Positions 16,917 through 24,844 of a stretch of 64,000 bases of DNA are shown in pieces (position 1 is the first letter of the stretch; the number at the start of each line of letters is the position of its first letter). The DNA comes from Hyphomicrobiales bacterium (GTDB lineage Bacteria; Pseudomonadota; Alphaproteobacteria; Rhizobiales; Rhizobiaceae): NCBI GenBank assembly GCA_017305935.1, contig JAFKJU010000009.1, forward strand, positions 207,715 to 271,714. Reading direction: 5' to 3'. The notes beneath the pieces were generated by a model that was not told the DNA's origin, did no database searches, and saw only the letters and a list, made by a program, of their open reading frames with translations. The position numbers were made by a program, and so were the translations under genes.

Positions 16917-18392
16917 TCAAAACCCTTCCGGCTGGTCAAGGCGGATGCGGATATGCTTGAAATGGAAATATTCCAGCAGCCCCTCGCGGCCGTGCTCATA
17001 GCCGACGCCGCTCTGCTTGCGCCCGCCATAAGGCGCGTTCATCACGCCGGCATCGACATTGTTGACGGCGACATTGCCGTAATCCAGCCGCCGCGAGATG
17101 GCGCGGATTTCCGCCGCATCCTGCGTGTAGAGATAGGAGGCCAGCCCATAAGGCGTGTCGTTGGAGAGTGTCACCGCCTCTTCCAGCCGGTCGAAAGGCA
17201 TGACGCCGACGAGCGGCCCGAATGTTTCCTCGGTCATCACCTTCATCGTGTGATCGCAATCGGCAACCACGGTCGGGCGGAAGAAATGGCCCTTTTCGAA
17301 GGCCTCGCCCTGCGGACGGCTGCCGCCGGCAACCAGCTTCGCGCCCTTGGAGAGCGCATCCTGGAGATGATCGACGGTCTTGTTCAGCGGCTCGGCCGAG
17401 GCCATGGCGCCCATGTCGGCATCCGGCGCGTCCTGCCCGTTTGCGACGGTCAGCGCTTCCGCCGCCTTTGCGAGGCCGGCGACGAAAGCGTCATAGACCA
17501 GCCGCTCGACATAGATGCGGTTGATGGCGATGCAGATCTGGCCGTTGTTGCGGAAGGAGCGGCGTGCAGCCCCCTTGATGGCGGCGGCAAGATCGGCTTT
17601 GGCGGTGACGATCATCGGGCAATTGCCGCCGAGTTCCAGCGACAGGCGCTTGATCTTCGGACACGTCTTCTGGATATGCAGGCCGACTGCGGAGGAGCCG
17701 GTGAAGGCGATCTTGTCGACATCCGGATGCTCGACCAGCGCCTGACCAACCGTCGAGCCGGAGCCGGTGACGACATTGACGACGCCGGCCGGGATGTTGG
17801 CCTCCTTCGCCTTGGCGGCGATGGCAAGCGCCGTGAACGGCGTCAGCTCCGCCGGCTTGATGACGATGGTGCAGCCGGCGGCCAACGCTCCGCACAGCTT
17901 CCAGCCGATCAACTCGGCCGGATAGTTCCACGGCGTGATGGCGCCGACGACGCCGATCGGCTCGCGCACCACATGGCTTTCGCTGTCGGTCGTATCGTTG
18001 GGCACGATCTCGCCATGCACGCGCACCGCCTCTTCCGCATAGAAATGGCAGGCCTCGGCGAGCTTGAGGATCTCGCCGCGCGCCTCGTTGACCGGCTTGC
18101 CCTGTTCCAGCGTCATGATCTTCGCCATGGCATCCGCATCTGCGGCAATAGCATCGCCCATGCGATGCAACGCCGCCGCGCGCGTCTTCGCCGGAACCGT
18201 CGACCATGTCTCGAACGCCTTGCGGGCGGCCGCGACAGCGGCGTCGATTTCCTCTTGCGTCGCCAGCGGGATCGTGCCGATCTCGTCAAGCGTCGCCGGA
18301 TTCTCCACCCGGATCGGGCGGCCGCGCCCGGTCACGAAAGCGCCGTCGATAAACAGTTTGCCGCTGAGTTGTTCGAGCATGTCATCCATCAT
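16917..18392 (-). CDS. NAD(P)-dependent aldehyde dehydrogenase, succinate- or 2-oxoglutarate-semialdehyde type
   Basis: 491-aa ALDH-superfamily enzyme. 'GAITPWNYPAELIGWKLCGA' (cofactor pocket), 'FTGSSAVGLHIQK', catalytic Glu in 'LSLELGGNCPMIV' and nucleophile Cys in 'NNGQICIAINRIYV'; C-terminal 'AVNNVDAGVMNAPYGGRKQS'. Similar to GabD-like and alpha-ketoglutaric semialdehyde dehydrogenases. I use ATG 18392, which has GGAAAA at a suitable distance; in-frame ATGs at 18389 and 18380 are alternatives. Because the gene divergently transcribed from the same 278-bp region encodes a FAH-type sugar-acid dehydratase, conversion of 2,5-dioxopentanoate to 2-oxoglutarate is the likeliest role. Confidence 0.88.
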   Translation of the reverse strand: MMDDMLEQLSGKLFIDGAFVTGRGRPIRVENPATLDEIGTIPLATQEEIDAAVAAARKAFETWSTVPAKTRAAALHRMGDAIAADADAMAKIMTLEQGKPVNEARGEILKLAEACHFYAEEAVRVHGEIVPNDTTDSESHVVREPIGVVGAITPWNYPAELIGWKLCGALAAGCTIVIKPAELTPFTALAIAAKAKEANIPAGVVNVVTGSGSTVGQALVEHPDVDKIAFTGSSAVGLHIQKTCPKIKRLSLELGGNCPMIVTAKADLAAAIKGAARRSFRNNGQICIAINRIYVERLVYDAFVAGLAKAAEALTVANGQDAPDADMGAMASAEPLNKTVDHLQDALSKGAKLVAGGSRPQGEAFEKGHFFRPTVVADCDHTMKVMTEETFGPLVGVMPFDRLEEAVTLSNDTPYGLASYLYTQDAAEIRAISRRLDYGNVAVNNVDAGVMNAPYGGRKQSGVGYEHGREGLLEYFHFKHIRIRLDQPEGF

Positions 18393-18442
18393 GTCAGGAT
18401 TTTCCGGAAAGGCGCCCCAAGCGCCGGTCGAGATCGAATATA

Positions 18443-18453
18443 TAGTTATACTA
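18443..18453. promoter_or_regulatory. GntR/FadR-type operator, aldehyde dehydrogenase promoter
   Basis: Palindrome TAGT-tat-ACTA fits TNGTNNNACNA and matches the core of the operator at 12897-12909. It lies about 50 bp upstream of the aldehyde dehydrogenase start. Confidence 0.6.
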
Positions 18454-18636
18454 GCTTCACGCAAGCGCTATTTTTGATAGCTCCCTGCTGTCCGCCGTCA
18501 GGGATTCTACTGCGATGCAGAATCAAATGCTATTATATCTATTGAAATATAACAACTCTTCTGACGATCAAGAGCAAATGCGCACTACCGACCCTGAAAA
18601 CCGATGGAATTCGCGATTGACGCGTTGATGAAGCAA

Positions 18637-18644
18637 TACTAGTA
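18637..18644. promoter_or_regulatory. TACTAGTA palindrome before FAH gene
   Basis: Eight-base palindrome TACTAGTA about 27 bp upstream of the FAH-family start, resembling the ACTAG half-sites at 12897 and 18443 but with different spacing. Possibly a second contact site for the same regulator. Confidence 0.35.
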
Positions 18645-18670
18645 ATTGTCCACCCAAGGAGGACTTCTTC

Positions 18671-19816
18671 ATGAGCATCGATTTTCCCGAGAATGCGCGC
18701 CTGATCGGCCGCGTCTGGCGCCCCGAACTGGAAGGCCCGTCCGTGGTCATCGTCCGCGACGGCGTGCTGTTCGACGTCACGCGCGAGGTCGCGACCGTCG
18801 CCGATTTCCTCGATGGCGACAGCGTCGCTACCTATGATTCCCTCAAGGGAGACCGCCTCGGCCCGGTCGACGATTTTCTGGCGAGCCCCGCCGAGATGGG
18901 CAACGGCGCGACCCGCGCCTGCCTGCTCGCCCCTTGCGACCTGCAGGCGCTGAAGGCCTGCGGCGTCACCTTCGCCCGCTCGATGATCGAGCGCGTCATC
19001 GACGAGCGCACCGCCGGCGATCCCGCCCGCGCCGAGGCGATCCGCACCCGCATCGGCGATCTCATCGGCGGCAGCCTCACCAATGTCCGCGCCGGTTCCG
19101 AGGCATCGGACCATGTACGCGGCGTGCTGCAGCGCGAGGGCCTGTGGTCGCAATATCTGGAGGTCGGCATCGGCCCGGATGCTGAGGTGTTCACCAAGTC
19201 GCAGCCAATGTCGGCGGTCGGCCATGGGGCGCTGGTCGGCGTCAACAAAATCTCCAACTGGAACAATCCCGAGCCGGAAATCGTGCTGGCGGTGAATGCG
19301 CGCGGCGAGATTCGCGGCGCGACGCTCGGCAACGACGTCAACCTGCGCGATGTCGAGGGCCGTTCCGCCCTGCTGCTCGGCAAGGCCAAGGACAACAACG
19401 CCTCCTGCGCCATCGGCCCCTTCATCCGCCTGTTCGACGAGGGTTTTTCCATCGCCGATATCGAGAAGGCGGAACTGTCCATGTCGGTGCGCGGCACGGA
19501 TGGCTTCGAACTTTCCGGCCGCTCCAACATGGCCGAGATCAGCCGTGCGCCGGCCGAGCTGGTGCGCCAGACGCTGTCCAGCCATCAATATCCCGATGGC
19601 TTCATGCTGTTCCTCGGCACCATGTTCGCGCCGACCCAGGATCGCGGCACGCCCGGCAGCGGCTTCACCCATCACGAGGGTGATGTCGTCGAGATCGCCA
19701 CGCCGCTGCTCGGCACGCTCTCCAACACCGTCACCTCCTGTGAGAAAGCCGCCCCGTGGACGTTCGGCGTCCGCGCCTTGATGCGCAATCTCGTCAAGCG
19801 CGGCGTGCTGGCATGA
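18671..19816 (+). CDS. Fumarylacetoacetate hydrolase-family sugar-acid dehydratase, XylX-like
   Basis: 381-aa FAH-superfamily protein. The metal-site region is visible in 'GIGPDAEVFTKSQPMSAVGH', then 'NNPEPEIVLAVNARGEIRGA' and 'GNDVNLRDVEGRSALLLGKA', followed by a 'YPDGFMLFLGTMFAPTQDR' block. Length and the unusual N-terminal domain match 2-keto-3-deoxy-pentonate dehydratases (Caulobacter XylX) rather than short FAH hydrolases. Strong SD (AAGGAGG) before ATG 18671. First gene of a plus-strand operon, overlapping the next by 4 bp. With the divergent aldehyde dehydrogenase it would complete a Weimberg-type route to 2-oxoglutarate; substrate stereochemistry is unknown. Confidence 0.83.
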   Translation: MSIDFPENARLIGRVWRPELEGPSVVIVRDGVLFDVTREVATVADFLDGDSVATYDSLKGDRLGPVDDFLASPAEMGNGATRACLLAPCDLQALKACGVTFARSMIERVIDERTAGDPARAEAIRTRIGDLIGGSLTNVRAGSEASDHVRGVLQREGLWSQYLEVGIGPDAEVFTKSQPMSAVGHGALVGVNKISNWNNPEPEIVLAVNARGEIRGATLGNDVNLRDVEGRSALLLGKAKDNNASCAIGPFIRLFDEGFSIADIEKAELSMSVRGTDGFELSGRSNMAEISRAPAELVRQTLSSHQYPDGFMLFLGTMFAPTQDRGTPGSGFTHHEGDVVEIATPLLGTLSNTVTSCEKAAPWTFGVRALMRNLVKRGVLA

Positions 19817-20766
19817 GCCGGGTCGTCGTCACCGATCACGCCTTTTCCGGTGTGGCGCGGGAGCGCGCGGCGGCGCAAAGTGCGGGCGCGGCGTTTTCCG
19901 AGCACCAGTGCCGCAGCGAGGCGGAAACGCTGGAAGCGGTCGAAGGCGCCAATGTCGTCTTCAACAATTTCGCGCCGATGAACGCGCGCACCATGAGCGT
20001 CATGGCCAAGGGCGCGACCGTCATTCGCTACGGCGTCGGGGTCGACAATGTCGATCTCGCGGCGGCGAAGAACCTCGGCATCCACGTCTGCAACGTGCCG
20101 GATTACGGCGTCGAGGAGGTCGCCGACCACGCGAGCGCCATGGCGCTGTCGCTCGCGCGCAAGCTCGGGCGCTACGATGCCGGCATCCGCGCCGGCGAAT
20201 GGAAGATCGGCGCCATGGTCGATCATGTGCGTTCGCTCAGCCAGTCCACCGTCGGCCTCGTCGGCTTCGGCCGCATCGCCCGGGCGCTGGCGCGGCGGAT
20301 GCAGGCTTTTGGCGCGACGGTGATCGCCTACGATCCCTATGTTTCGGCCGAAGACGCCAAGGCCGCGCAGGCGAAAATGCGGACTCTGGCGGAGGTCATC
20401 CGCTCGGCCGATATCCTCTCCCTGCATGTGCCTCTGACACCCGAGACCCGGCATATGATCGGCCGCGCCGAACTCGCCACCATGAAAAAGGGCGCGATCC
20501 TGATCAACGTCTCGCGTGGCGGGCTGGTCGACGAGGCGGCACTGGCTGAGGCCCTGGAGAATGGCCATCTCAGCGGCGCCGGCCTCGATGTCTTCGAAAA
20601 GGAGCCGCTGCCGGCCGATGCCGCCCTGCGGAGCGCGCCGCACACCATCGTCTCCCCCCACGCCGCCTTCTTCTCCGATGCCTCGGTGAACCGCCTGCAG
20701 CAACTGGCGGCCGAGGAAGGTTTGCGGGCGCTGAAGGGCGAGCCGCTGCGCTGCGCCCTGACCTGA
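19813..20766 (+). CDS. D-isomer 2-hydroxyacid dehydrogenase family protein
   Basis: 317-aa NAD(P)-dependent dehydrogenase of the phosphoglycerate dehydrogenase/hydroxypyruvate reductase type. 'IRYGVGVDNVDLAAAKNLGI' in the N-terminal domain, Rossmann loop 'TVGLVGFGRIARALARRM', catalytic Arg in 'INVSRGGLVDEAALAEAL', Glu in 'GAGLDVFEKEPLP' and His in 'IVSPHAAFFSDAS'. ATG overlaps the FAH stop (ATGA). In this context it may reduce an aldonate precursor, 2-keto acid or hydroxypyruvate by-product; specificity cannot be read from sequence. Confidence 0.9.
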   Translation: MSRVVVTDHAFSGVARERAAAQSAGAAFSEHQCRSEAETLEAVEGANVVFNNFAPMNARTMSVMAKGATVIRYGVGVDNVDLAAAKNLGIHVCNVPDYGVEEVADHASAMALSLARKLGRYDAGIRAGEWKIGAMVDHVRSLSQSTVGLVGFGRIARALARRMQAFGATVIAYDPYVSAEDAKAAQAKMRTLAEVIRSADILSLHVPLTPETRHMIGRAELATMKKGAILINVSRGGLVDEAALAEALENGHLSGAGLDVFEKEPLPADAALRSAPHTIVSPHAAFFSDASVNRLQQLAAEEGLRALKGEPLRCALT

Positions 20767-20776
20767 GGATTTTGCG

Positions 20777-21538
20777 ATGAGCTACCTGAAACAATTCGAC
20801 CTTTCCGGCCGCACCGCGCTGGTCACCGGCGCGGGGCAGGGCATCGGCGCCGAATGCGCCACGGCCCTTGCCGAAGCCGGCGCCCATGTCCATTGCACCG
20901 ACCGCGACGGCGACCGCGCGAAGGAAACGGCAAAACGCCTGACGGCCGCCGGCTTCAAGGCCAGCGCCCAAACGCTCGACGTCACCGATACGGCCGGCCT
21001 CGAAAAACTGGCGGCGGAGCTGCCGCCGCTCGATGCGCTGGTCTGTAATGCCGGCATCGTCACCAACACGCCGGCCGAGGATATGACCGACGACGAATGG
21101 GAGCGGGTGATCGGCGTCAACCTCACCGGCGTCTTCAAGACCTGCCGCGCCTTCGGCCGGCGGATGTTGTCGGCCGGGCGCGGCTCCATCGTCAATATCG
21201 GCTCGATGTCCGGCGATATCGTCAACACGCCGCAGCCGCAATGCCACTACAACGCCTCCAAGGCCGGCGTTCATCACCTGACGCGCTCGCTGGCCGTGGA
21301 ATGGGCAAAGCGCGGCGTGCGCGTCAACGCGGTCGCCCCGACTTATATCGCGACACCGCTGCTCGACAAGCTGAACGAACAGCCGGAACTCATCCGCCGC
21401 TGGCTGGACCTGACCCCGATGGAGCGCATGGGAAAGCCATCGGAAATCGCCGCCGTCGTCCTGTTCCTCGCCTCGGACGCCTCCAGCCTGATGACCGGCT
21501 CGATCGTCGCGGCGGATGCCGGCTATACGGCAATCTGA
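20777..21538 (+). CDS. Short-chain dehydrogenase/reductase, sugar or polyol type
   Basis: 253-aa classical SDR. Cofactor loop 'TGAGQGIG' at residues 17-24 with Asp42 after the second strand, favouring NAD(H); 'NAGIV' at 91-95; catalytic Ser143, Tyr158 and Lys162 (YNASK); C-terminal 'SLMTGSIVAADAGYTAI'. Its ATG is 10 bp after the previous stop, so it is third in the FAH operon. It could oxidise the incoming sugar or polyol in the first step of the pathway. A strong hairpin follows the gene. Confidence 0.9.
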   Translation: MSYLKQFDLSGRTALVTGAGQGIGAECATALAEAGAHVHCTDRDGDRAKETAKRLTAAGFKASAQTLDVTDTAGLEKLAAELPPLDALVCNAGIVTNTPAEDMTDDEWERVIGVNLTGVFKTCRAFGRRMLSAGRGSIVNIGSMSGDIVNTPQPQCHYNASKAGVHHLTRSLAVEWAKRGVRVNAVAPTYIATPLLDKLNEQPELIRRWLDLTPMERMGKPSEIAAVVLFLASDASSLMTGSIVAADAGYTAI

Positions 21539-21554
21539 TCGCGAAATGTAAAAA

Positions 21555-21582
21555 GGCGCGGGCGCTTTCGTTCGCCCGCGCC
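21555..21582. terminator. Intrinsic terminator hairpin between convergent operons
   Basis: Ten-base stem GGCGCGGGCG / CGCCCGCGCC with an 8-nt loop. A run of A precedes it on the plus strand, so read in the minus direction it has a U-tract after the stem and would stop transcripts from the CoA-transferase side; it can also fold in the plus transcript. Confidence 0.75.
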
Positions 21583-21612
21583 TTCAGGCTGCTGACAAAG
21601 CTCCAAACCTCT

Positions 21613-21726
21613 CCACCGTCATGCTCGGCCTTGTGCCGAGCATCCAAGCACGCAAAATAATCCATTTCCGTCAACGGCTTGTCGAGCGTGAGCAGATCCT
21701 TGGGACAAGCCCAAGGATGACGACGG
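21613..21726. repeat. RIME-like composite repeat with two outward palindromes
   Basis: About 115 bp holding two 9-bp-stem palindromes, ATGCTCGGC..GCCGAGCAT (21621-21643) and ATCCTTGGG..CCCAAGGAT (21696-21718), flanked by CCGTC and GACGACGG. This arrangement matches the dispersed intergenic mosaic elements of Rhizobiales. No coding potential. Confidence 0.7.
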
Positions 21727-21754
21727 AGTGTGGGCAAGGTTTGTCAACAATCTG

Positions 21755-21786
21755 AAGGCGCGGGCGTTTTTAGTCGCCCGCACCTT
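21755..21786. terminator. Second hairpin, near copy of 21555-21582
   Basis: AAGGCGCGGGCG pairs with CGCCCGCACCTT with one mismatch around a T-rich loop. It lies 25 bp beyond the CoA-transferase B stop, so each convergent operon has a terminator with nearly the same stem, on either side of the repeat element. Confidence 0.6.
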
Positions 21787-21810
21787 TCATCCTGTCGAAA
21801 CGGCCGCGCC

Positions 21811-22458
21811 TCAGCCGGTGAGCGCCACTGAGAAATCCGCCTCCGTCTTGGCGCGGACGTCGTCGACGCTGACGCCGGGGGCGAGCTCGATCAGGGTCAG
21901 GGCCGTTTCGCCGCGCTTGGCGACGGTGAAGACGGCGAGATCGGTGATCACGAGATCGACGACGCGGCTGCCGGTCAGCGGCAGGGTGCAGCGCTTCAGC
22001 ACCTTGGATTCGCCGCGCGCCTCATGTTCCATGACGACGACGACGCGCTTGACGCCGGCGACCAGATCCATGGCGCCGCCCATGCCCTTGACCATCTTGC
22101 CCGGGATCATCCAGTTGGCGAGATCGCCGTTTTCGGCCACCTGCATGGCGCCGAGGATCGACAGGTCGATATGCCCGCCGCGGATCATCGCAAAACTGTC
22201 GGCGCTGGAGAAGAAGCTGCTGCCCGGCAGCTCGCTGATCGTCTGCTTGCCGGCATTGATCAGGTCGGCATCCTCTTCGCCCTCGTAAGGGAAGGGGCCC
22301 ATGCCGAGCATGCCGTTCTCGCTTTGCAGCGTCACATGCACGCCTTCCGGGATGTAGTTGGCCACAAGCGTCGGAATGCCGATGCCGAGGTTGACGTAAA
22401 AGCCGTCCTGCAATTCGCGTGCGGCGCGTGCCGCCATTTCGTCCCGCGTCCAGGCCAT
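21811..22458 (-). CDS. scoB: 3-oxoacid CoA-transferase subunit B
   Basis: 215-aa beta subunit of a succinyl-CoA:3-ketoacid (or 3-oxoadipate) CoA-transferase. The active-site Glu lies in '[16 protein letters not shown]'; further blocks are '[19 protein letters not shown]', '[19 protein letters not shown]' and '[18 protein letters not shown]'. Its start ATG (22458) overlaps the subunit A gene end, so the two are co-translated. Transfers CoA from succinyl-CoA to acetoacetate or a similar 3-oxoacid. No beta-ketoadipate pathway genes are nearby, so ketone-body type activity is more likely than PcaJ. Confidence 0.92.
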   Translation of the reverse strand: MAWTRDEMAARAARELQDGFYVNLGIGIPTLVANYIPEGVHVTLQSENGMLGMGPFPYEGEEDADLINAGKQTISELPGSSFFSSADSFAMIRGGHIDLSILGAMQVAENGDLANWMIPGKMVKGMGGAMDLVAGVKRVVVVMEHEARGESKVLKRCTLPLTGSRVVDLVITDLAVFTVAKRGETALTLIELAPGVSVDDVRAKTEADFSVALTG

Positions 22459-23174
22459 CAGTTCGCTCCCACCTGTTCCCGTGCGCGCACGGTGCGTTTC
22501 TCGATCCGCTTCTCGATGCCCTTCACCTCGATGAGGCGCGACACGAAGATGCCCGGCGTATGGATATGGTCGGGATCGATGCGGCCCGGCTCCACCAGGT
22601 GCTCGACCTGGGCGACGGTGGTGTGCGCGGCGGTCGCCATGACCGGGTTGAAGTTGCGCGCCGTCTTGCGGAAGACGAGATTGCCGTCGGTATCGGCGGT
22701 ATGGGCATGCACCAGCGCCAGATCGGCGAACAGACCGGTTTCCATGACGTAGAGTTCGCCGTTGAACTCGCGCACGTCCTTGCCCTCGGCGATCTCGGTG
22801 CCGACGCCGGTCTTGGTGTAGAAGCCGGGAATGCCGGCGCCGCCGGCGCGGATGCGCTCGGCGAGCGTGCCTTGCGGGTTGAATTCGATCTGCAGCTCGC
22901 CGGCGAGATATTGCTGGGCGAACAGCGCGTTTTCGCCAACATAGGAGGAGATCATCTTGTCGATCTGGCGGGTTTCCAAGAGGCGGCCGAGGCCAACGCC
23001 GTCTATGCCGGCATTGTTGGAGATCACCGTCAGGCCGCGCGCGCCGGATTCGCGCACCGCCTCGATCAGCACTTCGGGAATGCCGCACAACCCGAAACCG
23101 CCGGCCATGATGGTCATGCCATCCTTCAGCAGCCCGGCCAGGGCTGTCGTGGCATCTGAATAGACTTTCCGCAT
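22458..23174 (-). CDS. scoA: 3-oxoacid CoA-transferase subunit A
   Basis: 238-aa alpha subunit paired with the downstream B subunit. Family blocks: '[20 protein letters not shown]', '[19 protein letters not shown]', '[16 protein letters not shown]' and '[20 protein letters not shown]'. SD GGGAGG before ATG 23174. Divergent from a PAS-LuxR regulator gene 76 bp away; a perfect palindrome lies in the gap, so acetoacetate or a derived signal probably controls the pair. Confidence 0.92.
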   Translation of the reverse strand: MRKVYSDATTALAGLLKDGMTIMAGGFGLCGIPEVLIEAVRESGARGLTVISNNAGIDGVGLGRLLETRQIDKMISSYVGENALFAQQYLAGELQIEFNPQGTLAERIRAGGAGIPGFYTKTGVGTEIAEGKDVREFNGELYVMETGLFADLALVHAHTADTDGNLVFRKTARNFNPVMATAAHTTVAQVEHLVEPGRIDPDHIHTPGIFVSRLIEVKGIEKRIEKRTVRAREQVGAN

Positions 23175-23234
23175 ACTGCCTCCCGCAGGTTCGTTTCGCG
23201 CCGGAGGTTACGCCTTGAAAGCCAGGCCCTGTTA

Positions 23235-23250
23235 GCCGTATTTATACGGC
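23235..23250. promoter_or_regulatory. Perfect 16-bp palindrome at the PAS-LuxR start codon
   Basis: GCCGTAT-tt-ATACGGC ends exactly at the base before the regulator ATG at 23251 and lies in the divergent region shared with scoA. It is a good candidate operator for the LuxR-type HTH protein, placed to repress its own gene and to control scoAB. Confidence 0.65.
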
Positions 23251-23850
23251 ATGACGCGAAATGCCATACCGATCGAGAGCTTTGCCAGGGACGCGGAACC
23301 GCGCTTTTCCCTGAACGAGATTCCCGTGCCCATGGTCTATGCCACGCATCGCATCATCCGCGATTGCAACGACGCCTTCGCCGAACTGTTCGGCTACGAG
23401 CGCGCCGACCTGATCGACAAGAGCTTCGCCGTCCTCTACCCGAAAATCTCCGATTTCATCCGCACCGGAAAGGTGTGGCTGGAACACCTGCCGGGCAGCC
23501 GCAGCTATTACGACGAACGCATCATGATGTCGGTGACCGGGCAGCGCTTCTGGTGCCAGGTGAACGGCAAGAGCTTTCAGCGTGACGATCCCTTCGCCCA
23601 CGCGCTCTATTGCTTCCAGCGGCTGAACCGGCCGACCGCTAGCCCCCGGCTGGCGCTCACCGAACGCCAGCACCAGATCCTCACCCTCGTCTCGCAGGGC
23701 AAGACCAATGCCCGCATTGCCGGGGAGCTCGATCTCTCGGTCCGCACCGTCGAATCCCACCGCGCCCGGCTGATGAAGATCACCGGCTGCGCGAATTCCG
23801 CACAGCTGATCTCCTGGTTCCTGCATGCGCCGGAGACGCAGGATCGCTGA
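23251..23850 (+). CDS. PAS domain plus LuxR-type HTH regulator
   Basis: 199-aa regulator. Residues about 18-125 form a PAS sensor ('ATHRIIRDCNDAFAELFGYE', 'LIDKSFAVLYPKISDF'), and residues 135-190 form the LuxR HTH ('LTERQHQILTLVSQGKTNAR', 'LDLSVRTVESHRARLMKITG'). There is no receiver domain, so it probably binds a small ligand in the PAS fold. Divergent from scoAB, which it most likely controls, and it reads away from that operon toward the DMT exporter gene, ending 17 bp before it. Confidence 0.92.
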   Translation: MTRNAIPIESFARDAEPRFSLNEIPVPMVYATHRIIRDCNDAFAELFGYERADLIDKSFAVLYPKISDFIRTGKVWLEHLPGSRSYYDERIMMSVTGQRFWCQVNGKSFQRDDPFAHALYCFQRLNRPTASPRLALTERQHQILTLVSQGKTNARIAGELDLSVRTVESHRARLMKITGCANSAQLISWFLHAPETQDR

Positions 23851-23867
23851 CAGCGCCGTCCTTCTCC

Positions 23868-24728
23868 TCAGGCGAACCGGCGGGCGAAGGCGACGCAGGC
23901 GACGATGACGGCGGTGACCGCGACCATCGAGGCGGCCACGGGCTCGCCGAGCAGCAGCCCGGCCAGCGCCAGCCCGAAGAAGGGTTGCAGCAATTGCAAC
24001 TGCCCGACGCTGGCGATGCCGCCGCGCGCCAGCCCGCGATACCAGAAGACGAAGCCGACCAGCATGCTGAACACCGAGACATAGGCGAGCCCGGCCCAGG
24101 CCGGCCAGCCGATGGCCTGCCATGAGCCCGGCAGCGTCATCAGCGTGACGATCGCCATCGGCGGCGCCGAGAGCACCAGCGCCCAGGAAATCACCTGCCA
24201 GCCGCCGAGACGCCGCGACAGCGCCGCACCTTCGGCATAACCCAGCCCGCACAGCACGATGGCGGCGATCATCAGCAGATCGCCGGCCGGCGACGACGCG
24301 CCGCCGTTCAGCAAGGCGAAGCCGACCACCGTGGCGCTGCCGAGCCCGGAAAACAGCCAGAACAACGGCTTCGGCCGCTCGCCGCCGCGCAGCACCGCGA
24401 ATATCGCCGTCGACAGCGGCAGCAGGCCGATGAAGACGATGGAGCGGGCCGAGGTGATATGCTGCAGCGCCAGCGCCGTCAGCAGCGGAAAGCCGACGAC
24501 GACGCCCAGCGCCACGACGGCCAGCGACTGGAGATCGCGCCGCCCCGGCCGCGCCTGCCGCAAGACGGCGAGCAGCGCCGCCGCCAGTGCCGCCGCGATC
24601 AACGCCCGCGCCGAGGTCAGGAACAGCGGCGACAGATCGGCCACCGCCACCCGCGTCGCCGGCAGCGAGCCGCTGAATATCACCACTCCGAGCAGCCCGC
24701 TGCCCCAGCCATCGATCGATGTCTTCAT
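23868..24728 (-). CDS. EamA/DMT-family exporter
   Basis: 286-aa inner-membrane protein with about ten helices in two EamA repeats. 'GVVIFSGSLPATRVAVADLS' opens the first, 'LLPLSTAIFAVLRGGERPK' closes it, and 'WPAWAGLAYVSVFSMLVGFV' with 'LLQPFFGLALAGLLLGEPV' lie in the second. Such proteins export amino acids or metabolites. The divergent gene 116 bp away is a MocR-type regulator, a pairing frequently seen for exporters controlled by an amino-acid or PLP-sensing regulator. Confidence 0.9.
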   Translation of the reverse strand: MKTSIDGWGSGLLGVVIFSGSLPATRVAVADLSPLFLTSARALIAAALAAALLAVLRQARPGRRDLQSLAVVALGVVVGFPLLTALALQHITSARSIVFIGLLPLSTAIFAVLRGGERPKPLFWLFSGLGSATVVGFALLNGGASSPAGDLLMIAAIVLCGLGYAEGAALSRRLGGWQVISWALVLSAPPMAIVTLMTLPGSWQAIGWPAWAGLAYVSVFSMLVGFVFWYRGLARGGIASVGQLQLLQPFFGLALAGLLLGEPVAASMVAVTAVIVACVAFARRFA

Positions 24729-24844
24729 CGTATCCTCATGATGCCGAGCGAGGGCGATCGCCCCGCTTTTATTGATGATACTATCGGTAAAGCGCTGGCC
24801 AAGTCAGATACGGATCAATACAATCCTCCTAAACTGTATGGGTC

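Noticed and set aside
15288..18545. Very long plus-strand open frame (over 1000 codons) across the xylB and aldehyde dehydrogenase genes
   Set aside because: It is antisense to two clear enzymes with full catalytic motifs; its translation is Arg/Gly/His-rich without domain blocks. Long antisense frames are expected at this GC content.
21811..23174. CoA-transferase pair as PcaIJ of the beta-ketoadipate pathway
   Set aside because: No pcaF, pcaG/H, pcaB or PcaR/PcaQ-type gene is nearby and the regulator is PAS-LuxR; acetoacetate-type substrate is more likely.
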